In this document: positions 19,597-31,149 of the stretch, piece by piece | Layout: every line of letters starts with the position of its first letter | How positions within the stretch are numbered: position 1 is the stretch's first letter | Translations under genes and position numbers: made by a program | Assembly (NCBI GenBank): GCA_036245525.1 | Contig: BTPG01000002.1 | Location: 120,293,582-120,357,581, forward strand | Direction of reading: 5' to 3' | Source of the DNA: Semisulcospira habei | Taxonomy: Eukaryota; Mollusca; Gastropoda; Semisulcospiridae | DNA length: 64,000 nucleotides | Notes under the pieces: generated by a model | The model's input: the letters and a program-made list of their open reading frames with translations, nothing else | The model's database searches: none | What the model was told of the DNA's origin: nothing

Positions 19597-20351
19597 TCAC
19601 CGGTGCTTGTAGAATTAGAGGGACTTTTGTATTTGTTTGATGTCTGTCTGAGTTTAACTCCTCCACTTTCAGTGCCAATGAAAAGTTGTGGATTTACTGA
19701 GATAGCGCAAGGATATTGTCTGATTAGCTTGGTGCCTGCAGTTGCCAAGCTAATCCGACTTAACATTGGGTTTAGCACTGTTTCAAAATCAGATTGAACA
19801 TTTTAGAGCAGTTTTTTGTTTTTGCCTGGCCTGTGGGTTGTGTGTGATCTCAGCTACTCTCTTTTATTTTGAGTAAATGGGCTATTCTGTAGTGGGACAT
19901 ATTTGAAGGCAAGTGAATACTTTTCAGGAGTTTGATTTTGAAACAGTATTATATATATCCAACTGTGTAGTGTGACCTGTTCATATTGTTTTGCACATGC
20001 TTCTACATAGTAAACTGAGACATCTGGCTCTGAATGTGAAAGACTTCAAAGAGATAAGGTGATCAACAAAGAAAGTAGCACCCAGTTTTCACTGCTTGCT
20101 CACTGTGGGCTCCACACTGGTTGCTTCCATCAATTAATGACCAGCAGTAGCAAATTGAGGGAGACAACCAGTGTGTGTGGAGACTGCATTTTTATCTCAG
20201 GCTGACATTTTAGCAGACTGACTTGTGAAGTGTTTGTATTATTTTTCAACTGCCAAGCAACATTTTGTGACAGCATGTATTGAACAAGAGTGAAACACCG
20301 CCTGATGTTATTAGGTACACATGTACCTGTATGTGTAAAGATACCTAAAAT
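19597..20351 (+). other. LYRM4 downstream sequence up to the DIRS insertion
   Basis: No AATAAA was found between the LYRM4 stop and the DIRS at 20352. The first plus-strand AATAAA noticed beyond it is at 27579-27584. The 3' UTR may therefore end at a variant signal here, or the DIRS may lie within it. A family H hairpin is at 20111-20178. Confidence 0.4.
20111..20178. mobile_element. Hairpin element, family H
   Basis: CACACTGGTTGCTTCCATCA and TGAGGGAGACAACCAGTGTG are inverted arms around a diverged centre. Confidence 0.75.
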
Positions 20352-20569
20352 ATGAATTTTTTTTCTAAAATGTATTTTTTTGAAAAATACTTACCGATGG
20401 CATTACTATCTGGGAATACACTCTATTGCCTATAGATTTCAGCAAAATTGTGTGTAGCACACAACTGGGGAGGAGACACCGGGGATCCAAGCACTATGAC
20501 CCCGGGTGGCCTCCCCTTACTACCCTATCCCGGCGAGCACAGGGCGACCTCGTCAGTTTCACACATAGC
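20352..20569. repeat. DIRS-1 inverted terminal repeat (3' side of the element)
   Basis: From GAATTTTTTTTCTAAAATG through TTACCGATGGCAT to CGTCAGTTTCACACATAGC; the reverse complement of 26550-26751 except for the outer extension. Confidence 0.92.
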
Positions 20570-20610
20570 CACAAGAGGCAAGCGGGGCAGGCGGGAGGGC
20601 CATTCGAGTA

Positions 20611-20695
20611 ATGCCATCGGTAAGTATTTTTCAAAAAAATACATTTTAGAAAAAAAATTCATTTGTTTTTTCAAAATACATTACCGATGGCATTA
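20611..20695. repeat. DIRS-1 internal complementary region
   Basis: ATGCCATCGGTAAGTATTTT and on to AAAAAAAATTCAT complements the left outer extension. ATTTGTTTTTTCAAAATACA followed by TTACCGATGGCATT complements the right one. The junction falls at the shared AT, giving the predicted ends of the element. Confidence 0.9.
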
Positions 20696-20871
20696 CTATC
20701 TGGGAGAATGGCGAACAGGCGGAGGGTGCCGTATCTAACCACAACCCAACCACTCCGCCGGCCCCCTCGAGAGAGAACTCCCGACGATTTCAGCTATGAT
20801 GTGCCTAAGACGCCAGCAGTGCTCGGAGGGAGTGCTGGGCCGCGGAGATGTCGCCCACCCGTGCCAGGGAG

Positions 20872-21823
20872 TCACGTCAGCCGGATAGGTCTCTTAAGGT
20901 AGAAGCGTGCGAAAGTGGAGTCTGAGCGCCAGCCACCCGCTGCCAAAATATCTTTGACCGAGCAGTTGCGGTCCAGGGCTAGACTGGTGGCTACTGCTCT
21001 CACTTCATGCGCCCGGATTTGTAAAGGCTCAGCGCCGCGTGGGGAGAGGTCTAGGTAGTCTGACCTAATCACCCACCGCAGCCAGGATGACACGATCTGG
21101 GCCGAGATGTGGCGTCTGCCCGCGGACAAGGTAAGAAGAGGCGCGAGCGCCCCCGGCGCTGCGGCTGAGAGCGGCGCAGGTAAATCTTTAGCGCCCGCAC
21201 TGGGTCCTGTTGCCGCGATCCAGGGGAGAGGTCCGCTCCACAGAGGGGCCGTATCGTTAGCACCTGAGGAGCCGCCGCGGGCGGCGGTTCTTGGCCAGGA
21301 AGGACGGATCGGAGAGCCTCTGCGCAGAGCCGTCGGAACGAACCGCAACCAGGCTGGGAGCATCGAGAGCGCGTGAAGCTCGCTGACTCGGGACGCTGTA
21401 ACGAGAGCCAGAAGGAAACAGGTTTTCCGGGTCAAGTCTGAGAACCGAGCCAAGGGGAGGGGCTCAACCGGTCCGTATTGAACCACGTCAGTACCCAGGC
21501 AAGATCCCACCGGGGTACTAGGGAACGTGAAACCGGACGTCGGAGTTCAAAGTGAGCCAGAAATTCGACAGATCCTTGCAGGCGCCTGGGTCCGGAAGAC
21601 ACCGGTGACGGTAGATGTCCGCGAACGTAGCGCGGTAGCCCTTGATGGCGACCGGGGCTAAGCCCCGGTCGTCGAAGAGCCACAGGAAGAGCTCCGCCAG
21701 TTGGTGGGAGGCTAGGTTAGTGGGAGGGTGCCCATGGGAGGTGCACCAGGTCTGAAAGACCCTCCACGTGCCTTCGTACACCTTCCTTGTAGAGAGTCTG
21801 CGGGCTGCTGCAATTGCCGCCAC
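20872..21823 (-). pseudogene. DIRS-1 tyrosine recombinase (two frames)
   Basis: Integrates the circular DNA intermediate. The N-terminal core-binding part (21518-21823) reads STRKVYEGTWRVFQTWC and VAIKGYRATFADIYRHR. The catalytic part (20872-21510) has TASRVSELHAL (first Arg), HEVRAVATSLAL (HxxR) and GGWRSDSTFARFYLKRPI with the nucleophile Tyr. The two parts are in different frames, meeting near 21515, so a frameshift splits the gene. Confidence 0.88.
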
Positions 21824-23703
21824 TGCTGCATCCGAGAACCTCTAGCGGCGCGGGCGTGCCGGACAACCTCCAAGCGTGTAGGCGGAGGCGTACGGGGCAC
21901 GGATGGAAAAGCCGCTGACGGGGCTGCTTGAGCATCGTGGAAGGGGTAGGAAGCTCCAGAGGAGGGTCCGTCGCAAGCGCGAGGAGGTCCGTGGTCCAGC
22001 TCTTGGTCCAGTTGAAGGGGGCCACCAGCAGGAGGACCGCCGAGCATCCCAGAAGCTTCCGCAGTACCTTCGGAACGAGGACTGCCGGGGGGTAGGCGTA
22101 AGCAATCCGGCCGACCCAAGGAATGGGGAGCGCGTCCACTGCCCACGCGAGTGGATCCAGGACTGGCGAGACGTAGACCGGGAGCTGGCTGCTTCATCTG
22201 GTGGCAAACAGATCCACTAGCGGCGTTTCCCAGTGAGAGCAGAGCAGGCGAAAAATATCCGGGCGTAGGGACCGCTCCGTGTGGAGCAACTGTCCGCGAC
22301 GAGACAGGGCGTCCGCCTTCACGTTGAGGTGGCCAGGGATGTGGCGGGCTCGTAGGCCAATGCCTCGATCCCTGCACCAGAGGCGAAGGTGGCACCGAAG
22401 AATGCAAAGGGAGGGCGAGTGAGTGCCACCCTGATTCTGTATGTAAGCCACCACCGTCGAGTTGTCGGAGAGCACGAGGACGTCCTGATTGGCCAAGGTC
22501 TCCTGCCAACGTCGAATGCCAATCCAACTGCCTTCAGCTCCAGCCAGTTGACGTGATTCCCGAACAGCTCCCGAAGCCAACGCCCGAGGCCGAGAGAAAT
22601 CCGGTAACAGGTGCGCGCCCCAGCCGGCCTGGCTCGCCTCTGTACAGAGAGACCACCGAGGCGGCGGGGAGTGTAGGGCACCCCCGAAGCCAGCCAAGCG
22701 AGGTCCGCCCACCTCTCGAGGTGAGGACGAGCCCGAGGCGTGACAGGTACTAGATCCAACAGAGCGCCCGAGGGTCGCCAGTGAAGGAGACGTAGCTGGA
22801 GAGGCCGAGCATAAAGTCTGCCCAAGGGAAGCAGGTCCGCAGCCGCCCTGAGGAGGCCCAGGAGTTGAAGCCAGACCCTGGCGGTGAAGGAGGATCCCAT
22901 CCCCATCGAAGTCGCTAAGTCGACTATCTTCTGTCGCCTGGCCAGAGGCAGGCGGGCAAGGTTGAGGTCGGTCAGGAATTTCATCCCCCGATGTAGAAAC
23001 CGTCGAGAGGGAGAAGAACGGATTTCCCCAATGAGTAGGAAACCTAGACGACGCAGAAGGGAAAGCAGGGCATCCCTGTCCGTCTGGAGGGCTGCGGAGA
23101 CCAAGTTGCGCAGTAGAAGGTCGTCCAAGTAATTGGAGGCCGGGCTCAAGGAGCGCTGACGGAAATTGGCTATCACGGCGTCGAGCAGTCTTGTAAACAC
23201 CCACGGACTGATGTTGAGGCCGAAAGGAAGGGCGCAGAACTGGTAGACGATCCCCCCAAGTCAAACCGAAGGTACCGGCGAACGACGGATGAATCGGGAC
23301 GTGCAGATAGGCGTCTGACAGATCGAGGCTGATCGCAAAGTCCATCGGCCGGAGGGCCGCACGGAGAGTCCTGGCCGTCTCCATCCTGAATCGAGGGGCC
23401 AAGCATCCTGAATCGAGGCCAAGCTGATAAGTCGATAACTGGACGCCACTTGCCGCCTGGTTTGGGAGCTAGAAGAGTCGGCTGTAGAACGCCGGAGAGT
23501 CCTGCCGCAAAACCACCTCTGTCGCCGCTTTGGTGAGGAGGGTCGCCACTTCCCCGTGCAGAGCGTCCGCCTGTGTGCCGTCGAGCGGTTCCTGGGTCCA
23601 CATGGGTGCTCAGCGAAGAGGCGGAGGCGACAGGAACGAAAGTTGCAGGCCTGCGGTAACGGTGGAAAGAATCCAGGGGTCGTCCGGGAACAGCGATCTC
23701 CAA
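21717..23703 (-). pseudogene. DIRS-1 reverse transcriptase / RNase H (frameshifted)
   Basis: Reading 5' to 3' on the minus strand: LLAPKPGGKWRPVIDLS, then FRMETARTLR...SLDLSDAYLHVPIHP, then FCALPFGLNISPWVFTRLLD, then SNYLDDLLLRN (catalytic YLDD), then the RNase H segment VLSDNSTVVAYIQNQGG and ADALSRRG, and finally DALPIPWVGRIAYAYPP. At least three frame changes interrupt it. The first, near 23391-23430, is a tandem duplication of 20-22 bp (CATCCTGAATCGAGG twice); another lies near 23230. Confidence 0.88.
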
Positions 23704-23745
23704 GATCGCTGAAGAGCGACAGCCGCCCGCCGACGGGAGGCCCGA

Positions 23746-24720
23746 TTAATGAGGCGGGGGCGGAGGCGGGGGCGAGTCAAAGAGCCCGACCGCGGCCCGA
23801 TCTACGGGCACCGCGGGGCCAAGAAGGGCGAGGGGCGGGGCCGGCCTGAGTAGCCTGGAATGGACGGGCCCGACCTCGTGAAGATCTGACTGTAGAGAAG
23901 GAGGGCCTGAAAGACCGCTGGGCACGACCCCCGCCGTGCGGGGGGCGCGAAAGCGGGTCGAGGCTGGGTTAGATGCAGGCTTGGGCCACAAGTCCTTGGG
24001 AGATTTCTTAAAGGTGTGCCAAGTGTCGCCGAACAGCTGAGGACCCCCTAAGGGGGCGTGACGGAGCTGGGTCTTCACTGACAAGGGAAGGTCCGAGCAG
24101 AGGCGCAAAAGGGTATCCCTCCTCCAGAGGTCGCATTTGGCAGCCGCTGCCCTGGCGGTGGCGGAAGAATGGTAGGCGGACCGGTTGGCCGCTATCAGGA
24201 TGGACTGCACGTCACGAAGCGGGGACTGAGCCTCCAGGTCCCACGTATCCTGTAGGCACTGCAGTGCTGCCTGGGTAGCCAGTTTCAAACCCGAGCACGC
24301 CAGCGAGTTCCGCGCTAAGGAGGCGATCCTGTCGAGAGGCCGAGGCCACGAGTTCTGGACGAGCCTGCGGCCGCCCGCCTGTAGTAAGGCCGCCACATCC
24401 ACCGCTGGAAAAGGTAAGGCGAAGGCTTGGGAGTGTCCAGCGTACTAGGCCTGGCGGAAGCTTAAGTTGATTTCCACCGGCGATCGAGCGGCGGTAAAGT
24501 ATCCCGTGTCGCCGAAAGCGTCGTTACGCAGCTGGGCGGAGAAGCATCGGTGAGGTCCCGGAAGCCGGCTTGCGGGAGGGACTTGCGGCGCTGGACTTGC
24601 CTCTGCGCGTCGACCATGGCCGAAGCCTGTCTCTTCGGAGGAGGCGAAGGCGGACAGACGTCGGGCGGTAGGGACTTGGCGATAAGCCTTGAAGCCTCAC
24701 CCATAGCGTGGACCGACTGT
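23746..24720 (-). pseudogene. DIRS-1 gag-like gene (one frameshift, one in-frame stop)
   Basis: Starts around MVDAQRQVQRRKSLPQAGFR, shifts frame near 24540, has a TAG at the Trp position of the WYAGHSQ segment, and then runs open for 218 residues from MDVAALLQAGG to [10 protein letters not shown]. It is similar in order and sequence to the gag fragment at 1-663. Presumed nucleocapsid function follows from DIRS gene order only. Confidence 0.7.
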
Positions 24721-25082
24721 GATCCGAGCGAAGGGCCGGCAACGTCTGACGAGGCGGCGGCAGACGCGACAGCGGAAAAAGGCGGGAAGGAGAACCCGCC
24801 GCCGAGTCCTGCAAGAAGATCGCCGAGGCCGAGTCCGACGGATGAAGGCTGAGGACGTCCGTTCCAAACTGATCTTCTCGCGGCAAAGACGAAAGGGGCG
24901 AGCGGCTACGAGAGTGCCGCACCGCCGCGCGCGAGGTAGACGCAGCCGCCCGCGACGCACGCAAAGAGGCGCGCCGCGGCGACGGAGGGACCGTGGCAAA
25001 GCGACGGTCCACCTCGAAGTCGGGATCCGCACGCGGCAGCCGACGTTAGCGACAAACCGCGATCGGAATACCGAGGAAGTGG

Positions 25083-25990
25083 CCTGGTCACCCCTGGCCC
25101 GCCCGGGAGAACCGGTGCGAGGGGGGGGGGGGGGGGGGGGACCGCCAATAGTCTCCCCTAGCCCGCTCAGGAAAGGCGGAGCGGGGAGGGGACAAATACC
25201 GGGCACGCGGCCCCCCGTCCGATGTGTCGGACCGTGGAGGACGCGCGATGTCACACCGGGCCCGCCTGGTCGATACGAGGCGGGGGGGGGACAGTCTAGG
25301 GTCACGCCAAGCCCGCTCAGGAAAGGCGGAGCGGGGAGGGGACGATTTATGAGCCCGCTGCCCCAGCTCCGAAGCTTCGGAGCGAGGGGGGGGGGGGGGG
25401 GGCGAGGGTCCAAGTCACACCGGGCCCGTCCGGTCGATACGAGACGGGGGGGGGGACAGTCTACGGTCACGCCAAGCCCGCTCAGGCGAAACGAAGCGGG
25501 GAGGGGACCATTATGTGCACGCGACCCCCGCTCCGACTCCTCGGAGCGTGGGGGGCGAGAGTCAACCACACCCCGGGCCCGCCCAGGCGAGACGGGGCGG
25601 GCGGGGGGGGGGGGGGGGGGGGGGGGGGGGAAGAAAGCGAAGCATGCCTTGCCCGTTCGGAAAATACAGAGCGGGGAGGCAGCATTACTAACGGTCTCGA
25701 GTCACGTTCCGAAGCCTCGGTGCGTGAGCGAGAGCATTTCTTATCACGTTTACTCTCTTTCTTATGCTTGCGTTCCGTCACCCGTCCCCGCTCCGGAGAC
25801 CTAGAGCCGGGGGTGGCCGACGAACGCTCATCTCTCCCAGACCGCTCGCCCGAAGCAGAGCGGGGGGTGGGAACCAAAATGGGCTCAAGCCACGCGCTAA
25901 CGAAGCAGAGCGTGGGGAGCGTGACTCCGAAACTCGCCTACCCTGCTCCGAAGACTCGGAGAGGGGAGGGAGAACCTGTGAGGTAACGGT
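25083..25990. repeat. DIRS-1 GC-rich leader repeats, roughly 150-175 bp units
   Basis: CCCGCTCAGGAAAGGCGGAG recurs near 25158 and 25308, with diverged forms near 25477, 25650 and 25838. Each is followed by CGGGGAGGGG and preceded by variable G runs (25121-25140, 25387-25402, 25602-25630). Confidence 0.85.
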
Positions 25991-26549
25991 ACAAGAAGGG
26001 GACTTACCTGTGGGCCGGAAAGCCCGATGCGCCGAGGGAAGTACGTCCACCCGTGGAGGATCCCGTGGAGACCGAAGCGGGCGAGGGGACCGGTCACGCC
26101 TGAAGAAGTCCCACCTGCGCGAACACCGGTCTTCCGTCCAAGCGGCGCCACCATCACACGTTCCGTCCGAAGCACAGCCCGAACACGGCAAGCAAGAGTC
26201 GAGTGCATCAACCGGCCACTGGAAGTCCCCGCACGGCGGCAAGTCTTCGACACAGAAGAAGCCATAAGGCCCTAAACCAGCTACGCCGGCGAAGAAAGTC
26301 AACCGTGCACAAACCAGCCGGGCACAAGTCACGTGCGTCGTCGAACCCCAAGGCCAAGCCAAGGGTGAACTCACAAGTCAGAGCCGGTAAAACCGGTCGG
26401 CGCACAGGTCACAATGAGTCCAATTGTCAAAGGAAAAACCACGAATGTAGTGAGTCCAGGGCTGAATCGAAGACTCCAATTCAAGCCCACAGTCAAAAAC
26501 CACTGAAACCCGTAGAACGGAGAAAGGCAAAAACTCGACCGTCCCCGGT

Positions 26550-26751
26550 CGAGCTATGAGTGAAACTGACGAGGTCGCCCTGTGCTCGCCGGGATAGGGT
26601 AGTAAGGGGAGGCCACCCGGGGTCATAGTGCTTGGATCCCCGGTGTCTCCTCCCCAGTTGTGTGCTACACACAATTTTGCTGAAATCTATAGGCAATAGA
26701 GTGTATTCCCAGATAGTAATGCCATCGGTAATGTATTTTGAAAAAACAAAT
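26550..26751. repeat. DIRS-1 inverted terminal repeat (5' side of the element)
   Basis: GAGCTATGAGTGAAACTGAC through CTATAGGCAATAGAGTGTAT to GCCATCGGTAATG, with the outer extension ending AACAAAT. Confidence 0.92.
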
Positions 26752-26869
26752 ACTCATGTTCAAGTGTGACAAGTTTGCAAGGAGATATTCATCGACTGTA
26801 CCAGTCAAATGTTTTTCTTTTCCCTTCCAGGTGGCTTGATCACAACTTTTTTGTAGTCTCTGGAAATAT

Positions 26870-26940
26870 TTAATCTCCTTGAGCATGCAGCTGATAGTAA
26901 CTGAAAACAGTAGTGGTGGCTGCATGCAGAAGGAGATTAA
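26870..26940. mobile_element. Hairpin element, family E, TTAA-bounded
   Basis: 71 bp from TTAATCTCCTTGAGCATGCA to TGCATGCAGAAGGAGATTAA. Both ends read TTAATCTCCTT, which differs from the CCCCCTTG ends of other copies. Confidence 0.85.
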
Positions 26941-28515
26941 GTAGACAGGTATCCTGTGCTTCACACCTATTAAGAGAATAGAACAAGATAAAGGCAAATA
27001 CAGTTGTAAATGCATGGCCTGGATGTTTTCTCCACGTTTTCTTGCTCGTCTTGGTTATGCGTTTTGAAAATCCCAGTCAGAGGCTGGGATGGCATTGACT
27101 TTAAATTTAGTTTTCCTGGGTTTTGTCTCTCATCATTGACTTGAAATAGAGGCCTCCCCATCATTTTTTCTTGATGAAAACAGTGTGTTTAAAAGCCCAG
27201 ACAAACATTTGGTATCGCATGTTTGGGCATTTAATCCGCTGTTTTTATAGAAATATGCAATTTCGACCTATTTCTAATTTCCAAATGTCTATTACTGTGG
27301 TTGGGATCTCATATCCTCATTATATGGGGGACGTGATATATAAATTAAGGGAAACTAAATTAAAACGATTGCTGAGTCAACCTCTGCCTGTGTTTGAAAT
27401 ACTCATTTTCATGTACAAGGACTTATTCTTAAAATCACCACATAATATTCTGATTCTTAAAATCACCACATAATATTCTGAAACTTTATCATCAGCATTT
27501 TGTACAGTGTAGTGAACATTTGAAATCATGTTTGTGTAAAGCAAACATTAATGTACTATCACTGCTGTCTATTTTGACAATAAAAGTATTGGTGCTTTTG
27601 TTGTTCCCTGCTGTTTCATTCTATATATACACATACACCAGTGCACCAACGCTAGTACAGCCGACTTCAATGCGTTGATATGATTATCTCCCTTGGGCTG
27701 TGGCTTGCACGCTTTCAGACTTGGGAGACGAACAGTGTTTCTAGTATACGAAAATCACCAAAGATTTTTTTAAAAATTGCATTGTAACTACACGCACACA
27801 CACGTATGCACACACACACACACACACACACATTTACTCAACCTTTTGTGATGTTATATCAAGAGCTTTCCATTTTTGCTTTATTTGTCAGTTTTGCAGT
27901 TGACATTAAAGTTGCTGTCACAATTTTGCAACTTTGTGTAAATATACTTATAAATAACATTACATTTTGGGCATTTTCAGTGTGCAGAATTAAATTTTAA
28001 TGTGCGTGATTTTGTTGGGTAGTGCTACCAGTAGTTGTCATGTACAGCCCCAGCCATAATTGTTGATATTCAGTTGTCGATTTATGTCAGTCTCATTGTC
28101 AATCATGACAATTGGATGACACGGAGCAGTACTGCTTTGCAGCATGACCTGTATATGACTTGTGATTATTGAAGCCTCGTGAGTACATATTGATATAGAA
28201 AATACAGTTTCTGTAAGTCAGCCCTAGAGTGCACGACACACTCAATTGAGTAGTGTATGTGGTGTGGTGGTTGACTCGCAGAAACCGTAGTTCGTATAAA
28301 TGAGCATTTAATTAAGTATGTGTCCTGTGCGCGTGGTGGATGACTCACAGAAGCTGTATTATATTATGTATATCAACATGTGCCTATGCATGTGTCATAT
28401 GCGCTGTACTCGAGTTACAGGCCTGAACAACTTAAATTCTAAAATGTTAGCAAAATTGCTTTTGAAGTTGTACAGTAAATGGTAACAATTTGTTCAAGTT
28501 GGCTTTAGTTACTCT
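26941..28515. other. AT-rich intergenic sequence with two small repeats
   Basis: A 27-bp tandem duplication (ATTCTTAAAATCACCACATA at about 27424-27480) and a (CA)n run at 27781-27832. An AATAAA at 27579-27584 could serve LYRM4. The stretch 28165-28370 holds several forms of GTGGTKGAYTCRCAGAARC in both orientations. Otherwise nothing was recognised. Confidence 0.5.
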
Positions 28516-28517
28516 TG

Positions 28518-29200
28518 TTTCCCAGACTGTGTATGTGTGCATACTGTTCCAGACTTCCTTTTCTGCCTGCAAATGTAAACAGCGCTGAGTCTCTGACAGC
28601 AAGAGGCATAGATTCTCATGAGCACCTGCAGCTTGGCTTTTCTTTAACCCATATCATACTGAGGCTAAAAGCTTCAAATTTGTACACTGCCATATGCAAG
28701 GTACATTATAGGACTTACAGATAAGGATATAGACCAATGCTTTAGTTCAAGGGTGGTGCCAGAATAGCTTGGCGCCTAGAGGCGCCAAGCTATTCTGGCA
28801 CTACCCTTGAACTATTTTAGTCAAACTTATTTCACACACTGGTGTATTCCGAATGACAAGGGTCAAGGTTGTTTCTCAGACTGTGTATGTGTGCATACAG
28901 TTCAAGATTGTACTTTTCCTGCCTGCAAATGCAAACAAAGCTGAATCTCTGACAGCAAGAGTCATAGATTCTCATGAGCACCTGCAGCTTGGCTGTCATT
29001 ACTGCTGTTCTTCTCAGATTGTTCCTGCGGGCATACAGTCCCACACTATAGGTTTTATGCCTCCAAATGTAAACAATGCTGAGATTCTGACAGCAAGAGG
29101 CATAGATTCTTATGAGCCCCTGCGGCTGCAAGGGATCATGAAAATCTACCTCTTGCAAGCTGAAGTTGCAGGGGTTCATAAGACTCAATGCCTCTTGTAG
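28518..29200. repeat. Triplicated segment carrying family C halves
   Basis: A unit of about 120 bp (CAGACTGTGTATGTGTGCAT, GCCTGCAAATGTAAACA, GACAGCAAGAGGCATAGATT) recurs at 28518-28640, 28872-28996 and 29010-29110. The third copy continues into a full family C hairpin (29088-29155), then another half (to 29200). A family A hairpin separates the first two. Confidence 0.75.
28736..28826. mobile_element. Hairpin element, family A
   Basis: Arms CAAGGGTGGTGCCAGAATAG and CTATTCTGGCACTACCCTTG, centre GCGCCTAGAGGCGC. Confidence 0.85.
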
Positions 29201-29940
29201 ATGAAAGGACATTGTCTCTTGGGCTGCAACACCTGTCCTTGTTACCCGATGATGTTGAGTGAATTCTATTTTCCAAATTGAAATATGCATGTATGCAGAG
29301 GTGTGTCGGTTTGTAAATGTCTGTTATTGAGTGTTTTGCTATGTTTGACTGACAATAAAACAGTGGCAAGAATCAAAGTTGGTCAGTTGAATTTTGTTCA
29401 CCTCCATTCTGAAAGAGATGTCTAGGGGATATTTTCGTGAAACGGTTCACAGTACAGTGCGTATGGGTCATATGAGTACAGGCCTGTTTGCACTTTTATT
29501 TAATATGTTACAGAAAAATAAAAACTAGGACAGGGGCGGATCTACTGGGGGTTTCAGCTATTTCCCCTCCACCCCCCCCCCCCCAGCACTCTCCTCCCAT
29601 ATTTGGGCACAACCCAAAAGGGGCAGCAGTGGCGCCCCTCAACTATGTTGAACGTACGTGTTGCACACTGGCACACACACGCTCTCTCACACACTCGTTC
29701 TAGATTTTTTCCTTACAGTAATGTACCCTAGTATGGTTCGTCGCCCTCGGCGTTAGTAAATAAGGTCAAGGCACTGACCTACTCAGCACAACACAAACAA
29801 AAAATGCTGAGTGAGTATATAAGGGGATGGAGGGGCAGGACTGGAGGTGGGGGGGGGGGGGGGTGTCCCAAAACTGGTCTCAGTAGTATTAGCCCAGTTG
29901 GTCTCCTCAACGAAAATATGGAACGAAGCAAATTAACCCT

Positions 29941-30006
29941 AAAAAGAGTCATAGATTCTCATGAGCCCCTGCGGATGCAGGGGATCATGAGAATCTGTGG
30001 TCTCTT
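29941..30006. mobile_element. Hairpin element, family C core
   Basis: AGATTCTCATGAGCCCCTGC and GCAGGGGATCATGAGAATCT pair around GGAT. Outer arms not recognised. Confidence 0.75.
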
Positions 30007-30628
30007 AATAGCCTGTCATTAGTATCCCGACACTGTCTAGCTATTTACTGACATGCGCCGTGCATACTGTTCTTGGTGTTCCGTTGTAGTGTTTTTCTTT
30101 GTTTTTGTCTGCTGTCTCGGTTCACACAGACACAAATATACACTATGATGGAATGTTAGGGCTGATATAGTGATAACCACATTCCGAAAGTACTTTGTTC
30201 ATTTGTTCCACAATATGTGCGTGTCCAGTCTGTTCTTCCTCGGTGTCTTGTTTTGCCATTATTATTATTATCATTATTATTATTTACTTACTTATTTATT
30301 TTGGAGAGAGACTGGGCGCATATGATTAATTGTTATAACACTGAGATATATTTGCTTTCTCACGTCTTTCAGTGACCCGAAAACATCCATTCTAGAAACT
30401 TGATTCTTTGAGATAACACTGATTTATCTTCTCTCTCTTTTTGTGTGTGTGTATGCAACATAAGAAAAAAGGTAAAAACTCGTCGCTCTATATACTACAC
30501 TGTTTTCAGATTTTCAAATCGTTTTCTGCTGTTCACAATTATGTAATGTCAGTTTAACATTTATAACAAAACAAAACAAACCACAAAAAGAAGCACTGCC
30601 TGCTTATTTCAAAAGGATGAGTGGTTTT
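30007..30628. other. Intergenic, nothing recognised
   Basis: Only an (ATT)n-rich patch at 30258-30300 and short AT-rich runs. Confidence 0.45.
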
Positions 30629-30724
30629 TATCCTTTGGCTGTAGGTAACGCGTTTTGTCCAGGTCGTGATTTCTGGAGGAATCACCTCAGCGAGAAGCGC
30701 TGTCGACTGCCAAAGGGATTTTTA
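30629..30724. mobile_element. Hairpin element, family D (diverged)
   Basis: CCTTTGGCTGTAGGTAACGC and GCGCTGTCGACTGCCAAAGG are the arms. The right end is TTTTTAA. Confidence 0.7.
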
Positions 30725-30888
30725 ACAAGTTTGAATTTGATCAGGAGAAGAAACTTGCTACAACCTCTTTCACAACAACGACAAATCATGCGTTTCAGGC
30801 ACAACAAATATAACTTGAACTGTAGTTATACTTTTTATAAGTGAAAATGTGAAGAGGGGCCGTAAATAAATGTGCGAATGGTTAGATT

Positions 30889-31085
30889 TTAATCCCCACA
30901 GCCGTATATCCCACATTATTGATGTGTCATTGAACGTCACTGCGTCAGTTGCAGGAGATGGGTCGACCATGATAATTCAAGGGCATTACCAGATCAGCTG
31001 GACGCCGTCCGGCGCCAAGCTGATCTGGCACTACCCTTGAATTATCATGGTCGATCCGCCTCCTGTTGTAGGGCCTTGCGGTTAA
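30889..31085. mobile_element. Hairpin element, family A, TTAA-bounded
   Basis: From TTAATCCCCACAGCC to GGCCTTGCGGTTAA. Both arms carry GATCAGCT where most copies have GATTAGCT, so the pairing is kept. Confidence 0.82.
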
Positions 31086-31149
31086 ATGTGATAATTAATG
31101 ATTTTCCAGTAGGGCCTTGCGGTTAAATGTGATAATTAATGATTTTCCA
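31069..31149. repeat. Short tandem duplication of about 40 bp
   Basis: TAGGGCCTTGCGGTTAAATG through to GATTTTCCA occurs twice in a row, duplicating the end of the family A element with its TTAA. Confidence 0.9.

Larger units (their letters stand above)
20352..26751 (-). mobile_element. Structurally complete DIRS-like tyrosine-recombinase retrotransposon (DIRS-1)
   Basis: About 6.4 kb, transcribed on the minus strand. Inverted terminal repeats 20352-20569 and 26550-26751 share TTACCGATGGCATTACTATC but have different outer extensions. An internal complementary region at 20611-20695 carries the complements of both extensions joined end to end, the hallmark of DIRS elements, which replicate through a circular intermediate. 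In minus-strand order it has a GC-rich repeated leader (24850-26550), gag (24720-23746), RT/RNase H (23703-21900) and tyrosine recombinase (21823-20872). All genes carry frameshifts or stops, so it is complete in structure but not coding-competent. Confidence 0.92.

Noticed and set aside
24719..25804. 361-residue plus-strand open frame
   Set aside because: Runs antisense to the DIRS-1 transcript through G-rich tandem repeats; produced by composition and repeats.
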